The notes under the pieces were generated by a model. It saw only the letters and a list, made by a program, of their open reading frames with translations. It was not told the DNA's origin and ran no database searches. This document shows positions 5,695 to 6,858 of a DNA stretch of 6,858 nt, piece by piece. The DNA lies in NCBI GenBank assembly GCA_035575035.1, contig DATLYH010000207.1, positions 1 to 6,858 on the forward strand. Direction: 5' to 3'. Numbering within the stretch: the first letter of the stretch is position 1; each line of letters begins with the position of its first letter. A program made the translations under genes and the position numbers. The stretch comes from DATLYH01 sp035575035 (GTDB taxonomy: Bacteria > Planctomycetota > Planctomycetia > Gemmatales > Gemmataceae).

Positions 5695-6255
5695 TTATCC
5701 GTTCTGCTCTTCACGTCCAGCGGCCAGGGGAATCGAGCGGTCGATCACGAAGGGACCATTCGGGTCGCGCCGGATGAGGGTGATGGCGGTCACTTCAAAG
5801 CGGATCGGCTGCCAGCGCGCCTGCCAGTGATCTCGGAGCCGTTGGGCCTCGGCGGCGGACCTCGCCTGGCCGACACTCAGGTGCGGCGTGAACCCCGTTG
5901 GAAAGCGAGACTGGTCGTCACAGGCGGGGCAGGCGGCTTGCAAGGCCGCTTGCAGCCTGACCAAAGGCTCCGTGGGTTCCGGCCTCAGCCAGAGCGTGGC
6001 CCGGCCCGAGGGGTGTCGAAAGAACCGGAACTCGGCCAGCGTCACGGCGAAGGGAGCAAACGCCGCACAGACAGCGGCAAGGCGCGAGGCTGCCTCGGCG
6101 AATCGCTCCTGTTGATAAAAGGGATAGAGCAAGTTGACATGCGGCATCCACCGGCGGAACTGTCGATCATGCTGCTGCCGGATGACCTGGATAGGCCCCC
6201 AGACTTCCGGGGGCGGGATGAGAACGACCGCTGTGCGATGGCTCTTGACCGACAT
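5695..6255 (-). CDS. 2'-5' RNA ligase-like 2H phosphoesterase
   Basis: The 186-residue product is a member of the LigT-like 2H phosphoesterase superfamily, which acts on 2',3'-cyclic or 2'-5' linked phosphodiesters in RNA or small nucleotides. Both catalytic HxT/S-type motifs are present in good contexts: MPHVNLLYPF (His39, with Asn41 in place of the usual Thr/Ser) and FTPHLSVGQ (His125, Ser127). The spacing of about 86 residues fits the family's duplicated fold. ATG 6255 (MSVKSHRTAVVLIPP) is preferred because it starts just before the first beta strand; ATG 6273 and GTG 6282 are in-frame alternatives and none has a strong ribosome site. The Asn in the first motif is common in this sub-family to my knowledge. 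The substrate cannot be told from sequence. Confidence 0.87.
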   Translation of the reverse strand: MSVKSHRTAVVLIPPPEVWGPIQVIRQQHDRQFRRWMPHVNLLYPFYQQERFAEAASRLAAVCAAFAPFAVTLAEFRFFRHPSGRATLWLRPEPTEPLVRLQAALQAACPACDDQSRFPTGFTPHLSVGQARSAAEAQRLRDHWQARWQPIRFEVTAITLIRRDPNGPFVIDRSIPLAAGREEQNG

Positions 6256-6282
6256 GCCGCTGGCGACTCCCATTGGGGGCAC

Positions 6283-6563
6283 GTCTGCCCAACCGCCTTC
6301 TGGAGAACTTTCAACTCCTTAAGGGCCGCCGTGCCGTCGCCGCCCACACCGGCGACGGTCGAGCCGATCACCCCGGCACACCACAGCGAGGCCGCTTCGG
6401 CATCGCCGCAGGTGTCGGGCCGCCGCGCGGGTAAGGAATCGGCGTGGAGTTGTTGGCCTTGCTCCCGGATGGCCGTCTGGCAGGCATTGTGATAGTGATC
6501 GGGGCTTTCATGGCGTCTCTTGATTCGAGAGGAAGGCTGCCTCTCTTGCCCCAAACCCGCCAT
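6283..6563 (-). other. Coding-like segment, possible degraded or unrecognised gene
   Basis: From about 6525 down to 6300 one minus-strand frame (for example SPDHYHNACQTAIREQG, GDAEAASLWCAGVIGSTVAG, GDGTAALKELKVLQKA) has a codon-position bias typical of real genes here: by hand count over 72 codons, G+C is about 72, 51 and 78 percent at positions 1, 2 and 3. No stop interrupts it, but the nearest ATG (6563) has no ribosome site, and the frame then overlaps the 2H gene in another phase for about 200 bases down to 6042. I do not recognise the product. It could be a truncated or frameshifted gene, or a small gene with an altered end. Confidence 0.3.
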
Positions 6564-6605
6564 CACCACCAGGAGAAGTCGGCTCCTCTCCTTGCCATCC
6601 GGTTC

Positions 6606-6660
6606 GAACGTGCCCTTGACACCCCTTGTCCCCTTTCTATAATCCGCCGCTCGCACGTTC
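6606..6660. repeat. Inverted repeat flanking the promoter, possible operator pair
   Basis: GAACGTGC (6606-6613) and its exact reverse complement GCACGTTC (6653-6660) bracket the -35 and -10 boxes, with centres 47 bases apart. GTTCGAAC (6602-6609), overlapping the left arm, is itself a perfect 8-base palindrome. The placement suggests binding sites for a repressor, but 8-base arms are short and chance is not excluded. Confidence 0.35.
6616..6643 (+). promoter_or_regulatory. Near-perfect sigma-70 promoter
   Basis: TTGACA (6616-6621) and TATAAT (6638-6643) both match the consensus exactly, with a 16-base spacer. In a GC-rich region this is unlikely by chance. Transcription would start near 6650 and run into the reading frame at the right edge. 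Confidence 0.72.
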
Positions 6661-6786
6661 AGCCTTCTCTCTGGAAGATCCGTGCGCCTGGTTTCGTCCT
6701 GGTCCCGGCCGGACCCTCGCCTGGGCAACGGCCCTCGTCGGACCGGGGCGCACGACGACAGGCGGCGACATTTCGCGGGAGGCGCC

Positions 6787-6858
6787 GTGGTCGGGCAATC
6801 CAAGGCACGCCGGCTGGTCTACACCCTCCTGGCTCTCACGGCCGCGGGCGGCGCCTGC
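6787..6858 (+). CDS. Start of an exported protein or lipoprotein (3' end outside window)
   Basis: Twenty-four codons from GTG 6787 read MVGQSKARRLVYTLLALTAA followed by GGAC at the edge. This is a short basic N-terminus followed by a hydrophobic core, as in a signal peptide. The cysteine at residue 24 could be a lipoprotein acylation site, but the preceding GGA is a poor lipobox. GGGAGG lies four bases before the GTG. An in-frame GTG at 6682, about 32 bases after the predicted transcription start, would add 35 polar residues and hide the signal peptide. Function cannot be told. Confidence 0.45.
   Translation, partial: MVGQSKARRLVYTLLALTAAGGAC

Noticed and set aside
6042..6803. Full-length 253-codon minus-strand frame
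   Set aside because: Its C-terminal third overlaps the 2H phosphoesterase out of phase, and its N-terminal part crosses a consensus plus-strand promoter. Only the middle segment has coding-like bias, and it is reported separately.

Overview
This is a GC-rich bacterial chromosomal stretch. The gene mix (a class IV histone-deacetylase-like enzyme, a THEP1-type NTPase, an orphan outer-membrane barrel protein, LutB) and the short GC-rich intergenic repeats suggest a planctomycete, perhaps of the Gemmatales. That assignment is inference, not proof.

Layout: (1) 1-1401, minus: lutB, the iron-sulfur subunit of L-lactate oxidation, running off the left edge just short of its C-terminus. An in-frame palindromic repeat sits inside it. 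(2) 1402-1897: a mostly non-coding stretch with a GC-rich hairpin and one doubtful small basic ORF. (3) 1898-2779, plus: a secreted, cysteine-containing protein that looks like an outer-membrane beta-barrel. (4) 2780-3240: a dense regulatory region with a direct repeat, a perfect hairpin, a sigma-70-like promoter, a clear fluoride riboswitch aptamer, a probable antiterminator, an intrinsic terminator and a second palindromic repeat. (5) 3241-3976, plus: crcB (fluoride channel) and a DUF190 gene, a two-gene operon controlled by that riboswitch. (6) 4076-5005, minus: a class IV (HDAC11-like) deacetylase-family protein with its metal-binding and catalytic residues intact. (7) 5154-5693, plus: a THEP1-type nucleoside-triphosphatase. 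It converges, with one base between stop codons, on (8) 5695-6255, minus: a 2'-5' RNA ligase-like 2H phosphoesterase. (9) 6256-6858: a coding-like minus-strand remnant, then a near-consensus promoter flanked by an inverted repeat, then the start of an exported protein that leaves the window.

The best-supported system is fluoride defence. The aptamer, its putative antiterminator and its terminator can be paired by hand into a consistent fluoride-ON switch upstream of crcB-DUF190. The most unusual items are this three-way leader, the palindromic repeat translated inside lutB, and the bacterial HDAC11-like enzyme. I saw no tRNA, rRNA, CRISPR array or transposase.
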